A DNA stretch of 64,000 nt from Neomegalonema sp. (GCF_028688855.1 NZ_JAQTXI010000010.1:1-64000), one strand, 5' to 3'; shown: positions 36,870-46,611, numbered from the stretch's first letter. Program-made: numbers and translations. The notes: generated by a model not told the origin, from the sequence alone.

Positions 36870-37641
36870 AGGCCGGCTTGCGCTTTTCGAGGAAGGCCAT
36901 GACGCCCTCGGCGAAGTCGCGGCTGCGGCCCGCCTCGGTCTGAAGCTCGGATTCGCGGGTCAGCTGCGCCGCGAGCGACTCCTCCCAGCCCGCGCGCAGA
37001 GCCTGCTTCGCCAGCTTGTAGGAGAGCGTCGGGCCCGCCGCCAGACGCTGCGCCAGAGCCATGGCCTCGTCGTTCAGCCTGTCGTCGTCGAAGGCCTTCC
37101 AGACGAGGCCCCAGTCCTCGGCCTTCTCGCCGGTCAGGGGCTCGGTGGTGAGCGTCAGGCCCATGGCCCGCTGAAGCCCCACCAGACGCGGCAGAAGATA
37201 GGTCAGCCCGGCGTCGGGGATCAGGCCGATGCGCGCGAAAGCGATCACGAATTGCGAGGACTTCCCGCAGATCGTCAGATCGGCCATCAGCGCCAGACCC
37301 GCGCCCGCGCCCGCCGCCACGCCGTTCACCGCCGCGATGGTCGGCACGGGACATTCCGCGATGGCCCGCAGCATGGGCACGTATTCCTCGCGCAGGGTGC
37401 GGCCGATGTCCGGCATGCCCTGACGCTGCGCCTCGCCGAGATCCTGTCCGGAGCAGAAGCTCCGCCCCTCGCCGGTGAGCACCACCGCCCGCGCGCCCTC
37501 CTTGGGAGCCTGGACGAAGGCGCGGGTCAGTTCGCGGCGCATCCGTCCGTTGAGGCTGTTCAGGGTGTCGGCGCGGTCCAGCGAGACGATGGCGACGTCG
37601 CCCGCCCGCGCATACCGGATCGCCTCGTAACGCTCGCTCAT
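36856..37641 (-). CDS. Enoyl-CoA hydratase/isomerase, PaaG-like
   Basis: A 261-residue crotonase-fold enzyme. The oxyanion loop is GRSFCSGQDLGEAQRQG, and IPDAGLTYLLPRLVGLQRAM carries an aspartate in the place where hydratases have a glutamate; the first glutamate position (GAGAGLALMADL) is absent. This pattern is that of PaaG-type isomerases (epoxyphenylacetyl-CoA to oxepin-CoA) rather than hydratases. No other paa genes are near, so the substrate is open. Confidence 0.85.
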   Translation of the reverse strand: MSERYEAIRYARAGDVAIVSLDRADTLNSLNGRMRRELTRAFVQAPKEGARAVVLTGEGRSFCSGQDLGEAQRQGMPDIGRTLREEYVPMLRAIAECPVPTIAAVNGVAAGAGAGLALMADLTICGKSSQFVIAFARIGLIPDAGLTYLLPRLVGLQRAMGLTLTTEPLTGEKAEDWGLVWKAFDDDRLNDEAMALAQRLAAGPTLSYKLAKQALRAGWEESLAAQLTRESELQTEAGRSRDFAEGVMAFLEKRKPAYEGR

Positions 37642-37850
37642 GGCGCTTCCTCCCTCGGAATTTCTTGTGCGGCGTCCTGAATACCAGAGGCCGCGCCCGC
37701 CGGAAACGGCGCCCTGAGGTCAGGGGGGAGGCCCCTCCCGGCGGCTTCTCCGTCGAAGGTCGCAGGGGCTGCGGCTCACAGCCGCTTGAGCCCGGCTTGC
37801 GCATGGAGCTGAGGGGCTTATGCTTCGCCTCAGCCACGTCCCGAGCCGCC

Positions 37851-37952
37851 GGAGCGTTTTCCTGCGAAGCCGAAACGGCTTCGCGTCGTGAAAATGCGAC
37901 CACATGAAAACCTGGAGCGTCCGAGCGGTCCGGCGTGACCGCAAGACGCTCC
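37851..37952 (+). repeat. Mosaic palindromic repeat, full copy
   Basis: Module A (GGAGCGTTTTCCTGCGAAGCC, GGCTTCGCGTCGTGAAAATG) then CACATGAAAACCTGGAGCGT and module B, whose GGAGCGTC and GACGCTCC arms (ending 37952) enclose GCGGTC-cggcgt-GACCGC. The rest of the 37642-37972 gap has no gene; the ccmF ribosome site follows immediately. Confidence 0.8.
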
Positions 37953-37972
37953 AAGCGCCGAGGAGAGCCGCC

Positions 37973-39979
37973 TTGATCGCCGAACTGGGCCATTTCGCCT
38001 TGATCCTCGCCTTCGCTCTGGCGATCGCCCAGACGCTCCTTCCGCTCTGGGGCGCGCAGAAAGGCCATGGCGGCGCCATGGCGGCGGCGGCGCCTCTGGC
38101 CGTGACGGGATTCCTGCTCACGGCGCTGGCCTTCGCCGCCCTGACCCGGGCCTTCCTGACCTCGGATTTCTCGGTGGCCCTGGTGGCCGCCAATTCCCAC
38201 AGCGCCAAGCCCTGGCTCTACAAATGGTCGGGCGTCTGGGGGAATCACGAAGGCTCGCTGCTGCTCTGGCTGCTGATCCTGACGCTCTATGGCGCTCTGG
38301 CGGCGGTCTTCGGCCGCAACCTCCCGGCGACGCTCAAGGCGCGGGTGCTCGGGATTCAGGGCCTGATCGGGGTGGGCTTCGGGGCCTTCATCCTCTTCAC
38401 GTCGAATCCCTTCCTGCGGCTGGCCGACCCGCCGCTGGACGGACGCGACCTCAATCCCCTGCTGCAAGACCCCGGCCTGGCCTTCCATCCGCCCTTTCTC
38501 TATCTGGGCTATGTGGGCTTCTCGATGGCCTTCAGCTTCGCGGTGGCGGCGCTGATCGAGGGGCGCATCGATTCGGCCTGGGCCCGCTGGATGCGGCCAT
38601 GGGCTCTGGCGGCCTGGATCTTCCTGACGCTCGGGATCGCGCTCGGCAGCTACTGGGCCTATTACGAACTGGGCTGGGGCGGCTGGTGGTTCTGGGATCC
38701 GGTGGAGAACGCCAGCTTCATGCCCTGGCTGATCGGCGGCGCGCTGATCCATTCCGCCGTGGTGGTCGAGAAGCGCGGCGAGCTCAAGGCCTGGACGACG
38801 CTTCTGGCGATCCTCGCCTTTTCGCTGTCTCTGGTGGGCGCCTTCATCGTGCGTTCGGGAATCATCACCTCGGTCCACGCCTTCGCCAGCGATCCGACGC
38901 GCGGCGTCTTCATCCTCGGGATGCTGGCGGCGGCCACCGGCGGAGCCCTCGCGCTCTACGCCTGGAGGGCGCCGCTGCTGGTCTCGGACGGCGTCTTCAA
39001 GCCGGTCTCGCGCGAGGGCGCCCTGGTCTTCAACAATCTCTTCCTCTCGGTGGCGACGGCGGCGGTCTTCATCGGCACGCTCTGGCCTCTGGCTCTGGAG
39101 CTGATGACCGGCGAAGTGATCTCGGTCGGCGAGCCCTTCTTCGACAGCGCCTTCGGCGCGGCCATGCTGCCCCTGCTGATCGGCCTGCCTTTCGGGGCGA
39201 TGCTGCCCTGGAAGCGCGCGGATCTCGGCCAGGCGCTGACCAAGCTCTGGTGGGTGGGGGCGGGGGCCCTGCTGGTCGCGGCGGCGGTCGCGCTTCTTCA
39301 GGGGGGCGGACGGGGCCTCGGCGCGCCTCTCGGCCTGGCTCTGGCCTTCTGGGTGGGCGGGGGCGCGGTCGCCGATCTCGGCGAGCGGGCGAAGGTCGGC
39401 AAGGTCTCCGCCGGGGAGTCGCTGCGGCGTCTGGCCAATCTGCCGCGTTCGGCCTGGGGGGCGGCTCTGGCGCATCTCGGGGTGGGTCTGACGCTCTTCG
39501 GGATCATGGCCGTCTCGGCCTGGGAGGTGGAGACCATCCGCGCGGCCCGTCCCGGCGACAGCTTCCAGGTGGGCGCCTACGAGATGCGCTTCGAGGGCGT
39601 GGACCGCGAGCGCGGCCCCAACTACCTCGCCGAGATCGGCGAATTCACGGTGCTGAAGGACGGACGGATCATCGACGTGCTGCGTCCCGAGAAGCGCATC
39701 TATCCGGTGCAGGGCTCTCCGACGACCGAGGCGGCGATCCGGGCGCGTCTGGGCGGCGACGTCTACGTCGTGCTCGGCGACCGCCAGCCCGACGGCGCCG
39801 CATGGGCGGTGCGGGCCTACGAGAAGCCCTGGGTCAACTGGATCTGGATCGGGGCTCTGGTGATGGCTCTGGGCGGGACGCTCAGTCTGGCCGACCGGCG
39901 GCTGAGGGTCGGAGCTCCGGCTCCGAAGAAGGCCCGCGCTCCGGCGGCCGCTCCTCCGGCGATGCAGGCCGCCGAATGA
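37973..39979 (+). CDS. ccmF: Cytochrome c heme lyase subunit CcmF
   Basis: A 668-residue membrane protein with about 15 helices that joins heme to apocytochrome c in the system I pathway. The heme-handling WWD region is ELGWGGWWFWDPVENASFMP, and SVVLVAAN-like and NHEGSLLLWLLILTLYGALA segments are typical. The start is TTG at 37973 (reading IAELGHFALILAFALA), with AGGAGAG 5 bases upstream. An ATG at 37904 would add 23 residues encoded by the palindromic repeat and is rejected. ccmH overlaps its stop (ATGA). ccmE and ccmABC are elsewhere. Confidence 0.94.
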   Translation: MIAELGHFALILAFALAIAQTLLPLWGAQKGHGGAMAAAAPLAVTGFLLTALAFAALTRAFLTSDFSVALVAANSHSAKPWLYKWSGVWGNHEGSLLLWLLILTLYGALAAVFGRNLPATLKARVLGIQGLIGVGFGAFILFTSNPFLRLADPPLDGRDLNPLLQDPGLAFHPPFLYLGYVGFSMAFSFAVAALIEGRIDSAWARWMRPWALAAWIFLTLGIALGSYWAYYELGWGGWWFWDPVENASFMPWLIGGALIHSAVVVEKRGELKAWTTLLAILAFSLSLVGAFIVRSGIITSVHAFASDPTRGVFILGMLAAATGGALALYAWRAPLLVSDGVFKPVSREGALVFNNLFLSVATAAVFIGTLWPLALELMTGEVISVGEPFFDSAFGAAMLPLLIGLPFGAMLPWKRADLGQALTKLWWVGAGALLVAAAVALLQGGGRGLGAPLGLALAFWVGGGAVADLGERAKVGKVSAGESLRRLANLPRSAWGAALAHLGVGLTLFGIMAVSAWEVETIRAARPGDSFQVGAYEMRFEGVDRERGPNYLAEIGEFTVLKDGRIIDVLRPEKRIYPVQGSPTTEAAIRARLGGDVYVVLGDRQPDGAAWAVRAYEKPWVNWIWIGALVMALGGTLSLADRRLRVGAPAPKKARAPAAAPPAMQAAE

Positions 39980-40464
39980 AGGGGGGATCGCGCGCTCTGG
40001 TTCTGGCGCTGACGCTCGCTCTGGCGGCTCCGGCCTTCGCGGTGCAGCCCGACGAGATGCTCGACGACCCCGCGCTGGAGGCCCGCGCCCGCGCGCTCTC
40101 CAGAGACGTCCGCTGCCTCGTCTGCCGCAACGAGAACATCGACGATTCCAACGCGCCCCTCGCGCGGGATCTGCGGATCCTGCTCCGCGAGCGCCTGACC
40201 GCGGGCGACAGCGACGCCGAGGTCAAGGAGTTCCTCGTCTCGCGCTACGGGGAGTTCGTGCTCCTGAGGCCGCGCTTCAGCGCCCATACGGCGATGCTCT
40301 GGTTCGGGCCTCTGGGGGTTCTGGGCCTGGGGATCCTGCTGGCGCGGGGAATCATGCGCCGCCGGGCCGGAGCCCTCGCGCCGGAGCCCGAAGCTCCGTT
40401 GACGGAGGAAGATCGGGAGCGGCTGCGCGAACTGCTCGGCGAGGAGGGCGGAAAGGGCTCGTGA
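39976..40464 (+). CDS. ccmH: Cytochrome c biogenesis protein CcmH
   Basis: A 162-residue periplasmic thiol-disulfide protein anchored by one C-terminal helix (about 104-122). It has a signal peptide, then DVRCLVCRNENIDDSNAPLA, whose LRCxxC motif (Cys46 and Cys49) reduces the apocytochrome heme-binding thiols. The stretch SRYGEFVLLRPRFSAHTAML leads into the membrane helix. Overlap with ccmF by 4 bases. No ccmI TPR extension. Confidence 0.93.
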   Translation: MKGGSRALVLALTLALAAPAFAVQPDEMLDDPALEARARALSRDVRCLVCRNENIDDSNAPLARDLRILLRERLTAGDSDAEVKEFLVSRYGEFVLLRPRFSAHTAMLWFGPLGVLGLGILLARGIMRRRAGALAPEPEAPLTEEDRERLRELLGEEGGKGS

Positions 40465-40571
40465 AAACCGGCCCGAAGCGCCCTGCGCGCCCTGGGAAAA
40501 CCTGAATCCGGGAAGATCTTGTTAAGCATTATGGCGTTTCATGGCCTGGGCGGAGCGAGCGGGGCGGGCGC

Positions 40572-41783
40572 ATGCGGCGAGGTTCATCAACGCAGGAGAC
40601 GGCGTCTCCGGATCCATGCGGACCGCGGCGAGGCCTCCGGGCCGGCGCTCTGGGGATCGGTCTGATCCTCCTGGCGGCTCCGGGCGGGTCGGCCGCCGCG
40701 CAAACTCCTGCTTCTGCGGCTTCCGAGCTCGTCTGGTGCCATGACGCGCCGCGCGATCTCGTCCAGCCCCTCTCCCGCGCCGACTGCAAGGGCGTCGTCC
40801 TCTCCGACGCGGCGGGCCTCGCCCTCGACGAGGAGATCCGTCAGCGCCGCCTCGACAGGATGCGCGCCGCCCTCGCCCGCGAGGAGGCCGCTCAGGCGGC
40901 GGGGCTCGCCTTCGCCAGCGCCGGAGCGGGCTTCCTCATCAACGAATCCGGCGACGTGCTGACTTCGGCGCATGTGGTCATGGGCTGCGACGCCCTCGGA
41001 GCCCGTCCGGCGGGGCTGGATCTGACGCCCTTCCATGTGCTCGCCATGGATGCCGAGCGCGATCTCGCCATCGGCCGCCTGGATTCTCCGCCGCCCGGCG
41101 CCTCGCCCGTGCGCTTCGCGCCCCGCAACGCCCCCGACGGAGATCCGGCGGCGCTCTTCGGCTTTCCCCACGAGGGGATGATCCCTCTGAGGGCGCGTCT
41201 GACTCCGGTGCATCTGGATCACTCGGTGGCCCATCCCGAGCGCGACGGCGCCACGGGTCTGCGCGGCGACGTGCGGCGCGGCCATTCCGGCGGCCCCGTC
41301 ATGGACAGTCAGGGCCGCGTGACGGGCCTGCTCAAGGCCAAGGTGGATTCCGTCGAGGCCTGGCGGCGCAGCGGAAGGCTGCTCAAGGAGATGGGCGTGA
41401 TGCTGGCCCGCGACGAGCTGCTGGCCTTCCTCAACCGCGCGCAGGCGCCCTACCACGTCGCCCCCGAGGAAGGGCCCGAACTCACCGGCGAAGAGCTCTA
41501 CGCCCTCGCGACGCCCTCCCTCGCCCGCATCGACTGCTTCAAGCGCCGCATCCAGCCCGCCCGCTCGCCGCGCATCCTGGAAGGCCCGCAGGACCCGCAG
41601 GAGGAGGCGCCCGCCGTCGATCAGGAGGCGGTGGTCGAGACGGGCGCGCCGAAGATCCCCTTCGCCTTCGCCGCCCGGCCCGAAGAGCCGCCTCCGCCGC
41701 CCGAAGCCCCGGCCTCCGCCGAGGCGCCCGCCGAAGATCCAGCTGAAGATCCCGAAGCCGGAAGCGCGCCGGAGAGGCCCTGA
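40572..41783 (+). CDS. Secreted trypsin-like serine protease
   Basis: A 403-residue protein with a signal sequence (hydrophobic 23-40, cleavage near AAAQT). The chymotrypsin-fold catalytic triad is His134 (LTSAHVVMGC), Asp164 (DAERDLAIGRL) and Ser239 (RRGHSGGPVMD). It has no PDZ domain; instead residues 340-403 are a Pro/Ala/Glu-rich acidic tail. The start ATG 40572 has a weak ribosome site. It lies 107 bases downstream of ccmH on the same strand, but a link to cytochrome assembly is not evident. Substrate unknown. Confidence 0.8.
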   Translation: MRRGSSTQETASPDPCGPRRGLRAGALGIGLILLAAPGGSAAAQTPASAASELVWCHDAPRDLVQPLSRADCKGVVLSDAAGLALDEEIRQRRLDRMRAALAREEAAQAAGLAFASAGAGFLINESGDVLTSAHVVMGCDALGARPAGLDLTPFHVLAMDAERDLAIGRLDSPPPGASPVRFAPRNAPDGDPAALFGFPHEGMIPLRARLTPVHLDHSVAHPERDGATGLRGDVRRGHSGGPVMDSQGRVTGLLKAKVDSVEAWRRSGRLLKEMGVMLARDELLAFLNRAQAPYHVAPEEGPELTGEELYALATPSLARIDCFKRRIQPARSPRILEGPQDPQEEAPAVDQEAVVETGAPKIPFAFAARPEEPPPPPEAPASAEAPAEDPAEDPEAGSAPERP

Positions 41784-41930
41784 TCTCCCTTCCTGCGGCC
41801 CTGAAGGCTCATGAGGCGAAGGATTTCCGCCGCTTCGCCGGAGGGGTTCCTCCGCCATGGACGCATTCCCCCTTCCCATGGCGGATAAAACGCGGCATGT
41901 AGGGGCCTCACCCGATCAGGACAGGACGTC

Positions 41931-43154
41931 ATGGCCTCAGACCAGCCCAATTCCTATCGCGCCGGCCCCGACGACGAAGGCCGGTTCGGCATTTATGGCG
42001 GGCGTTTCGTGGCCGAGACGCTCATGCCGCTGATCCTCGATCTTGAGGCCGCCTGGCAGGCCGCCCGCAAGGATCCCGCCTACGCCGCCGAGATGACCCA
42101 TCTCTGGCGCCATTACGCGGGGCGTCCCTCGCCGCTCTATTTCGCCGAGCGGCTGACCGAACATTTCGGCGGCGCGAAGATCTACTTCAAGCGCGACGAG
42201 CTGAACCACACCGGATCGCACAAGATCAACAACGTGCTGGGTCAGATCCTGCTCGCGCGGCGCATGGGCAAGACCCGCGTCATCGCCGAGACCGGCGCCG
42301 GACAGCATGGCGTGGCCACCGCCACGGCCTGCGCGCGCTTCGGGCTGAAATGCGTGGTCTTCATGGGCGCCGCCGACGTCGAGCGCCAGGCGCCGAACGT
42401 CTTCCGCATGAAGCTGCTCGGGGCCGAGGTCCGCCCCGTGACCGCCGGACGCGGCACGCTCAAGGACGCCATGAACGAGGCCCTGCGCGATTGGGTCACC
42501 AACGTCGCGGACACCTTCTATTGCATCGGCACGGCGGCGGGTCCGCATCCCTATCCGACCATGGTCCGCGACTTCCAGTCGATCATCGGGCTCGAAACCC
42601 GCGAACAGATGCTGGAGCGCGAAGGCCGTCTGCCGGATAGTCTGGTGGCCTGCATCGGCGGGGGCTCCAACGCCATCGGGCTCTTCCATCCCTTCCTCGA
42701 CGATCCGCGCGTGCGGATCATCGGCGTGGAGGCGGGCGGCAAGGGCCTCGAGGGCTCCGAGCACGCCGCCAGCCTCACGGGCGGACGTCCGGGCGTGCTG
42801 CACGGCAACCGCACCTATCTGCTCCAGGACGAAGACGGCCAGATCCTCGAAGGCCATTCGATCTCGGCGGGCCTCGATTATCCGGGCGTCGGGCCGGAGC
42901 ATTCCTGGCTCCACGACAGGAAGCGCGTGGAATATGTCGCCGTCACCGACAAGGAGGCCCTGGAGGCCTTCCAGCTCTGCAGCCTCAAGGAGGGGATCAT
43001 TCCCGCCTTCGAGCCCGCCCACGCCCTCGCGCATGTGGCGAAGATCGCGCCTTCCCTGCCGAAGGATCATCTGCTCGTCATGAATCTCTGCGGGCGCGGA
43101 GACAAGGACGTCTTCGCCGCCGCCAAGCATCTGGGTTGGGAGATGGGCCAATGA
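41931..43154 (+). CDS. trpB: Tryptophan synthase beta chain TrpB
   Basis: A 407-residue PLP enzyme condensing indole and serine to tryptophan. Lys98 in [14 protein letters not shown] is the PLP lysine; [14 protein letters not shown] and the phosphate-binding [14 protein letters not shown] loop are intact. An AGGACAGGA ribosome site precedes ATG 41931. It overlaps trpA by 4 bases. Two small hairpins lie in the leader (41815-41854). Confidence 0.97.
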   Translation: MASDQPNSYRAGPDDEGRFGIYGGRFVAETLMPLILDLEAAWQAARKDPAYAAEMTHLWRHYAGRPSPLYFAERLTEHFGGAKIYFKRDELNHTGSHKINNVLGQILLARRMGKTRVIAETGAGQHGVATATACARFGLKCVVFMGAADVERQAPNVFRMKLLGAEVRPVTAGRGTLKDAMNEALRDWVTNVADTFYCIGTAAGPHPYPTMVRDFQSIIGLETREQMLEREGRLPDSLVACIGGGSNAIGLFHPFLDDPRVRIIGVEAGGKGLEGSEHAASLTGGRPGVLHGNRTYLLQDEDGQILEGHSISAGLDYPGVGPEHSWLHDRKRVEYVAVTDKEALEAFQLCSLKEGIIPAFEPAHALAHVAKIAPSLPKDHLLVMNLCGRGDKDVFAAAKHLGWEMGQ

Positions 43155-43978
43155 GCCGCATTCAGGCGCGTTTCGAGGCCCTCGCCGCCGAGGGCCGGGC
43201 GGGCTTCGTCAGCTTCGTCATGGCCGGAGATCCCGATTACGACACCTCTCTGGCGCTGATCAAGGCGCTGCCGGGCGCGGGCGTGGACGTCCTCGAGGTC
43301 GGCATGCCCTTCACCGATCCCATGGCCGACGGCCCCACCATCCAGGCGGCGGGACTCCGGGCGCTCAAGGGCGGCCAGACCCTCGCCAAGACTCTGGAGA
43401 TGGTCCGGGCCCTGCGCGCCGAGAACGCCGAAACGCCCGTGGTGCTGATGGGCTATTACAATCCCGTCTACAGCTATGGCGTGGCGCGCTTCCTCGAAGA
43501 CGCGAAGGCGGCGGGCGTGGATGGTCTGATCGTGGTGGATCTGCCGCCCGAAGAGGACGCCGAGCTCTGCCTCCCCGCCCGCGCGGCGGGTCTGGACTTC
43601 ATCCGGCTGGCGACCCCCACCACCGATGAAAAGCGCCTGCCCAGGGTGGCGGCCAATACTTCGGGCTTCATCTATTACGTCTCCATCGCGGGCGTGACCG
43701 GCGCCGCCGTCCCCAAACCCGCCGAGGTGCGCGCCGCCGTGAAGCGTCTGCGCGAGGGCGTGGGCCTGCCGGTGGCCGTGGGCTTCGGCGTGCGCACCCC
43801 CGAGACCGCCGCCGCCCTCGCCAAACACGCCGACGCCGTGGTGGTGGGTTCGGCCATCGTCTCGGCCATCGAGGCGAATCTGACGCTCAAGGGGACGCCT
43901 CGCGCGGGCTTCCTCAAGAAGGTGACCGCCGTGGCGGCCTCGCTCGCCGAGGCCGTGCGCAAGGCCCGGGCGGCCTGA
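43151..43978 (+). CDS. trpA: Tryptophan synthase alpha chain TrpA
   Basis: A 275-residue TIM-barrel subunit cleaving indole-3-glycerol phosphate to indole. The catalytic acids Glu49 and Asp60 fall at the canonical positions ([19 protein letters not shown]), and the phosphate site GFGVRTPE and VVGSAIV follow. Translation starts at ATG 43151 inside the trpB stop; an in-frame TTG at 43136 is not needed. Confidence 0.97.
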   Translation: MSRIQARFEALAAEGRAGFVSFVMAGDPDYDTSLALIKALPGAGVDVLEVGMPFTDPMADGPTIQAAGLRALKGGQTLAKTLEMVRALRAENAETPVVLMGYYNPVYSYGVARFLEDAKAAGVDGLIVVDLPPEEDAELCLPARAAGLDFIRLATPTTDEKRLPRVAANTSGFIYYVSIAGVTGAAVPKPAEVRAAVKRLREGVGLPVAVGFGVRTPETAAALAKHADAVVVGSAIVSAIEANLTLKGTPRAGFLKKVTAVAASLAEAVRKARAA

Positions 43979-43982
43979 GGGG

Positions 43983-45050
43983 ATGGGCTTCGTTCCGGCG
44001 GAGTCGACGCAGGTCGTCGCGACCAACTTCAAGCGGCGGCTTTCGGGCGTCACCGCCACCATCGAGCGGGTGGTCCCGGCGCAAAGGGCGCTCGGCGTGG
44101 GAGTCGCGACTCTCGGGCCGGGGCTCTCCGAGGCCGCGCCGCGCCTTCGCTTCCGGGATCTTCTGAAATTCTGGAGGGCGCCCGAGGGGCGTCCTTTCCG
44201 CATCTGGCACGCCCGACGCAACGTCGAGATGCTGGCGGGGCTGATTCTGCGCGATCTGCTGCGGATGAAACTGCGCTGCGTCTTCACCAGCGCCTCGCAG
44301 CGCCAGCATAGCCGCTGGACGAAATTCCTGATCCGCCGCATGGAGTCCGTGATCGCCACCTCGGACCGCACGGCGGCCTATCTCGAAGTCCCCGCGACGG
44401 TCGTCCAGCACGGCATAGACCTCTCCGCCTACGCCCCGGCGGAGGATCGCGCCCTCTTGCGGGCGAGCCTCGGGCTGCCGCCGGATCTGAAGATGGTCGG
44501 CTGTTTCGGGCGCATCCGCCGCCAGAAGGGGACGGATCTCTTCGTCGAGGCCCTGATCCGGCTTCTGCCGGAGCGTCCGGGCTGGATGGGGGTGGTCTAT
44601 GGCCGCGCCACGGCGGAGCATCGGGCTTTCGAGGCCGAGCTTGAAGCGCGCGTCAGGGCGGCGGGGCTCGCGGAGCGCATCCGCTTCGCCGGAGAGCGCC
44701 CCAGTCCCGAGATGCCCGCGCCCTACGCCGCTTCGGATCTTTACGTGGCGCCTCAGCGCCATGAGGGCTTCGGCGTCACGCCGCTCGAAGCCATGGGCGC
44801 GGGGACGGCGGTGGTCGCGACCATGGCGGGCGCCTTCCCGGAGCTGGTGGTCGAGGGCGAGACGGGTTCGCTCGTTCCCGTGGACGACCTCGAGGCCCTG
44901 ACCGCCGCCATGGCGCGCTGGATGGACGACGACCAGGCCCGCGAAGCGGCGGGCCGGGCGGGTCGGGCGCGGGCTCTGGCGCGCTTCGACATCTCCGTCG
45001 AGGCGGCGGCGCTCAACGCCGTCTATGAGCGGGTCTGGGCGCGGGGCTGA
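43983..45050 (+). CDS. lpcC: LPS core mannosyltransferase, LpcC-type (GT4)
   Basis: A 355-residue GT-B family 4 glycosyltransferase. NFKRRLSGVTATIERVVPAQ (15-34), RIWHARRNVEMLAGLILRDL and TSASQRQHSRWTKFLIRRM are close to rhizobial LpcC, which adds mannose to the LPS inner core. The donor-site EX7E motif is in HEGFGVTPLEAMG. It starts 4 bases after the trpA stop, so it likely shares the trp transcript although unrelated in function. Confidence 0.85.
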   Translation: MGFVPAESTQVVATNFKRRLSGVTATIERVVPAQRALGVGVATLGPGLSEAAPRLRFRDLLKFWRAPEGRPFRIWHARRNVEMLAGLILRDLLRMKLRCVFTSASQRQHSRWTKFLIRRMESVIATSDRTAAYLEVPATVVQHGIDLSAYAPAEDRALLRASLGLPPDLKMVGCFGRIRRQKGTDLFVEALIRLLPERPGWMGVVYGRATAEHRAFEAELEARVRAAGLAERIRFAGERPSPEMPAPYAASDLYVAPQRHEGFGVTPLEAMGAGTAVVATMAGAFPELVVEGETGSLVPVDDLEALTAAMARWMDDDQAREAAGRAGRARALARFDISVEAAALNAVYERVWARG

Positions 45051-45115
45051 GGCTTCGCCGGAGGGGGCGCTCCCATCCTTCAGCTGGCCGCGTTTCCGCG
45101 CAGCCGGGGAAAGCT

Positions 45116-46030
45116 TCAGCGTCCCGCGCGCAGCACGACCCTTTCGCGGCCGTTCCAGAGCGTCACCGAGGAGGGCGGACCTGCGGTCATGCCCTCGATG
45201 CGCCATCCGGCCACGGTCGCGCCGACGCCGCCTTCCACGATGTTGTTGTCCGGCAGGCGGATCAGGGCGGCGCTGCGTCCGCCCTCGCGGGGGAAGACCG
45301 CCGCCAGAGCCAGAGAGGCCGGATGAATCGAAGGCCCCGAGGGCGGCGGACCCGAAGCCGCAGGCGCCGAGGGCGCCGGAGTCGGGACCGGAGGCGGCGC
45401 GGTCGGAGCCGGAGTCTGGACCGGCGTCGCGGCCGCGACGGCGGTCGGCGGCGTCTGCGCGACGGGGGTCGTGGGCGGCGGCGTCCGGATCGCAGGGGCG
45501 GGCGTCGCCGTGGCGGAGGAGCCCGAAGGCTGGGCGGTCGTCGGGCCGAGATTGACCCTCAGCGTCGCGTTGGGCGAGGTCGCGGGCGGCGGCGTGGCGG
45601 TCGCGGGCGGAGAGAGCGCCGAAGTCTCGATCACGGCGCCGCCGCTGTCCGGGGCCGGAGCGGCGAGGGCGTCCGGGGGGCCTGCGGCGCCGGTCAGCGG
45701 CCGCGCGGTCGGCTCGCGCAGCGGCGCGAGGGTGAAGCCCGGATCAGGGCTCGCCACCGGATGCAGCGCCAGAGAAGCCGCCGTGCCATAGCTCTCGCGC
45801 CGCTGGTTGAACAGCGGACGCCGCGCGGCGATCTCCATGAGGGCGTGATCCACGCTCGGGGCGTAGAAGCGCCGCGAGGGCGGCGCGCGCAGGCCGCTCA
45901 GAGGATCCTGAGGCCGCCCGGCGGGTTCGCCGGGGTCCGCCAGGGCAGGCGCCTTGATCGCGAACCAGACCCCTCCGAACGCCGCGAGCGCGAGCGCCGC
46001 CGTGACCGCCAGCCAGGTTTCCCGCTTCAT
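45116..46030 (-). CDS. Type II secretion protein C/N-like, HR domain
   Basis: A 304-residue inner-membrane protein: one N-terminal helix (6-24), a periplasmic stretch, a long Pro/Ala/Thr-rich linker (about 95-230), and a C-terminal HR-like domain (SLALAAVFPREGGRSAALIR ... WRIEGMTAG ... RVVLRAGR) as in GspC and PilP. It would link the inner-membrane platform to the secretin. ATG at 46030 overlaps the gspM-like stop by 4 bases. The frame is open upstream but only this part has the domain plan. Confidence 0.7.
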   Translation of the reverse strand: MKRETWLAVTAALALAAFGGVWFAIKAPALADPGEPAGRPQDPLSGLRAPPSRRFYAPSVDHALMEIAARRPLFNQRRESYGTAASLALHPVASPDPGFTLAPLREPTARPLTGAAGPPDALAAPAPDSGGAVIETSALSPPATATPPPATSPNATLRVNLGPTTAQPSGSSATATPAPAIRTPPPTTPVAQTPPTAVAAATPVQTPAPTAPPPVPTPAPSAPAASGPPPSGPSIHPASLALAAVFPREGGRSAALIRLPDNNIVEGGVGATVAGWRIEGMTAGPPSSVTLWNGRERVVLRAGR

Positions 46031-46611
46031 CGCGCCGCCGTCTCCTCTAGGCTCATGCGCTGCACTTCGCCCTCGATGGTCAGGGCCAGCACGGGCGGAC
46101 GGCCGTTCGGGCGGCTCTCCACCACCGCCCCGAACTTGTCGAGGAAGAGGAAGGGCGGCTCCGATTCCAGAGCCGTGAGGAAAGCCGAAAGACGCGACTC
46201 GGGCAAGGCGCCCTTCGCGAAGAAGCGCACCTTCTCGATGCGCTGGCCCTGTTTGGCCACCTCGATCAGCCCGCCTTCGTCCCAGCGGCCTTCGGCGGCG
46301 GTGATCAGGCTGCGGATGCGCCTTATGGCGCTGTCGGCGGCGAGCTGGGCGGTGTCCTCCGGCGAGAAGCCCGAACGCGGATCGCGCACATGGCGGCGCC
46401 ATTCGCCTTCCTCCAGGCCGAGGCGTCGTCCGGCCTCGTCGAGGCTGCGGGCCTCCTGGGTCTCGGCGCGGCGGGCGAGGATCTCCTCGCCCTGGGCGCT
46501 CCAGGCCCGCCAGAGCGGCGCCGCCGCCAGACCCGCCAGGATCAGACCCAGCGTCGCGGCCAGCCCGAGGGCGGCGAAGCGGCTGGCCAGAGTTCCGCGC
46601 TTGAAGCTCAT
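46027..46611 (-). CDS. Type II secretion protein M-like (GspM)
   Basis: A 194-residue bitopic protein: one membrane helix (about 12-34), a coiled-coil segment (GEEILARRAETQEARSLDEA) and a ferredoxin-like periplasmic domain (RIEKVRFFAKGALPESRLSA ... PVLALTIEGEVQRM). This is the plan of GspM/PilO-type assembly-platform proteins. Start ATG 46611 and stop both overlap neighbours by 4 bases, indicating tight coupling in an L-M-C operon. Confidence 0.7.
   Translation of the reverse strand: MSFKRGTLASRFAALGLAATLGLILAGLAAAPLWRAWSAQGEEILARRAETQEARSLDEAGRRLGLEEGEWRRHVRDPRSGFSPEDTAQLAADSAIRRIRSLITAAEGRWDEGGLIEVAKQGQRIEKVRFFAKGALPESRLSAFLTALESEPPFLFLDKFGAVVESRPNGRPPVLALTIEGEVQRMSLEETAAR

Noticed and set aside
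37904..37972. ATG at 37904 as the ccmF start
   Set aside because: The extra 23 codons lie in the palindromic repeat, while TTG 37973 has AGGAGAG and gives the family N-terminus.
43983..45050. lpcC as a tryptophan-pathway gene because it follows trpA
   Set aside because: The protein has GT4 glycosyltransferase motifs and LpcC-like segments; the link is probably transcriptional only.
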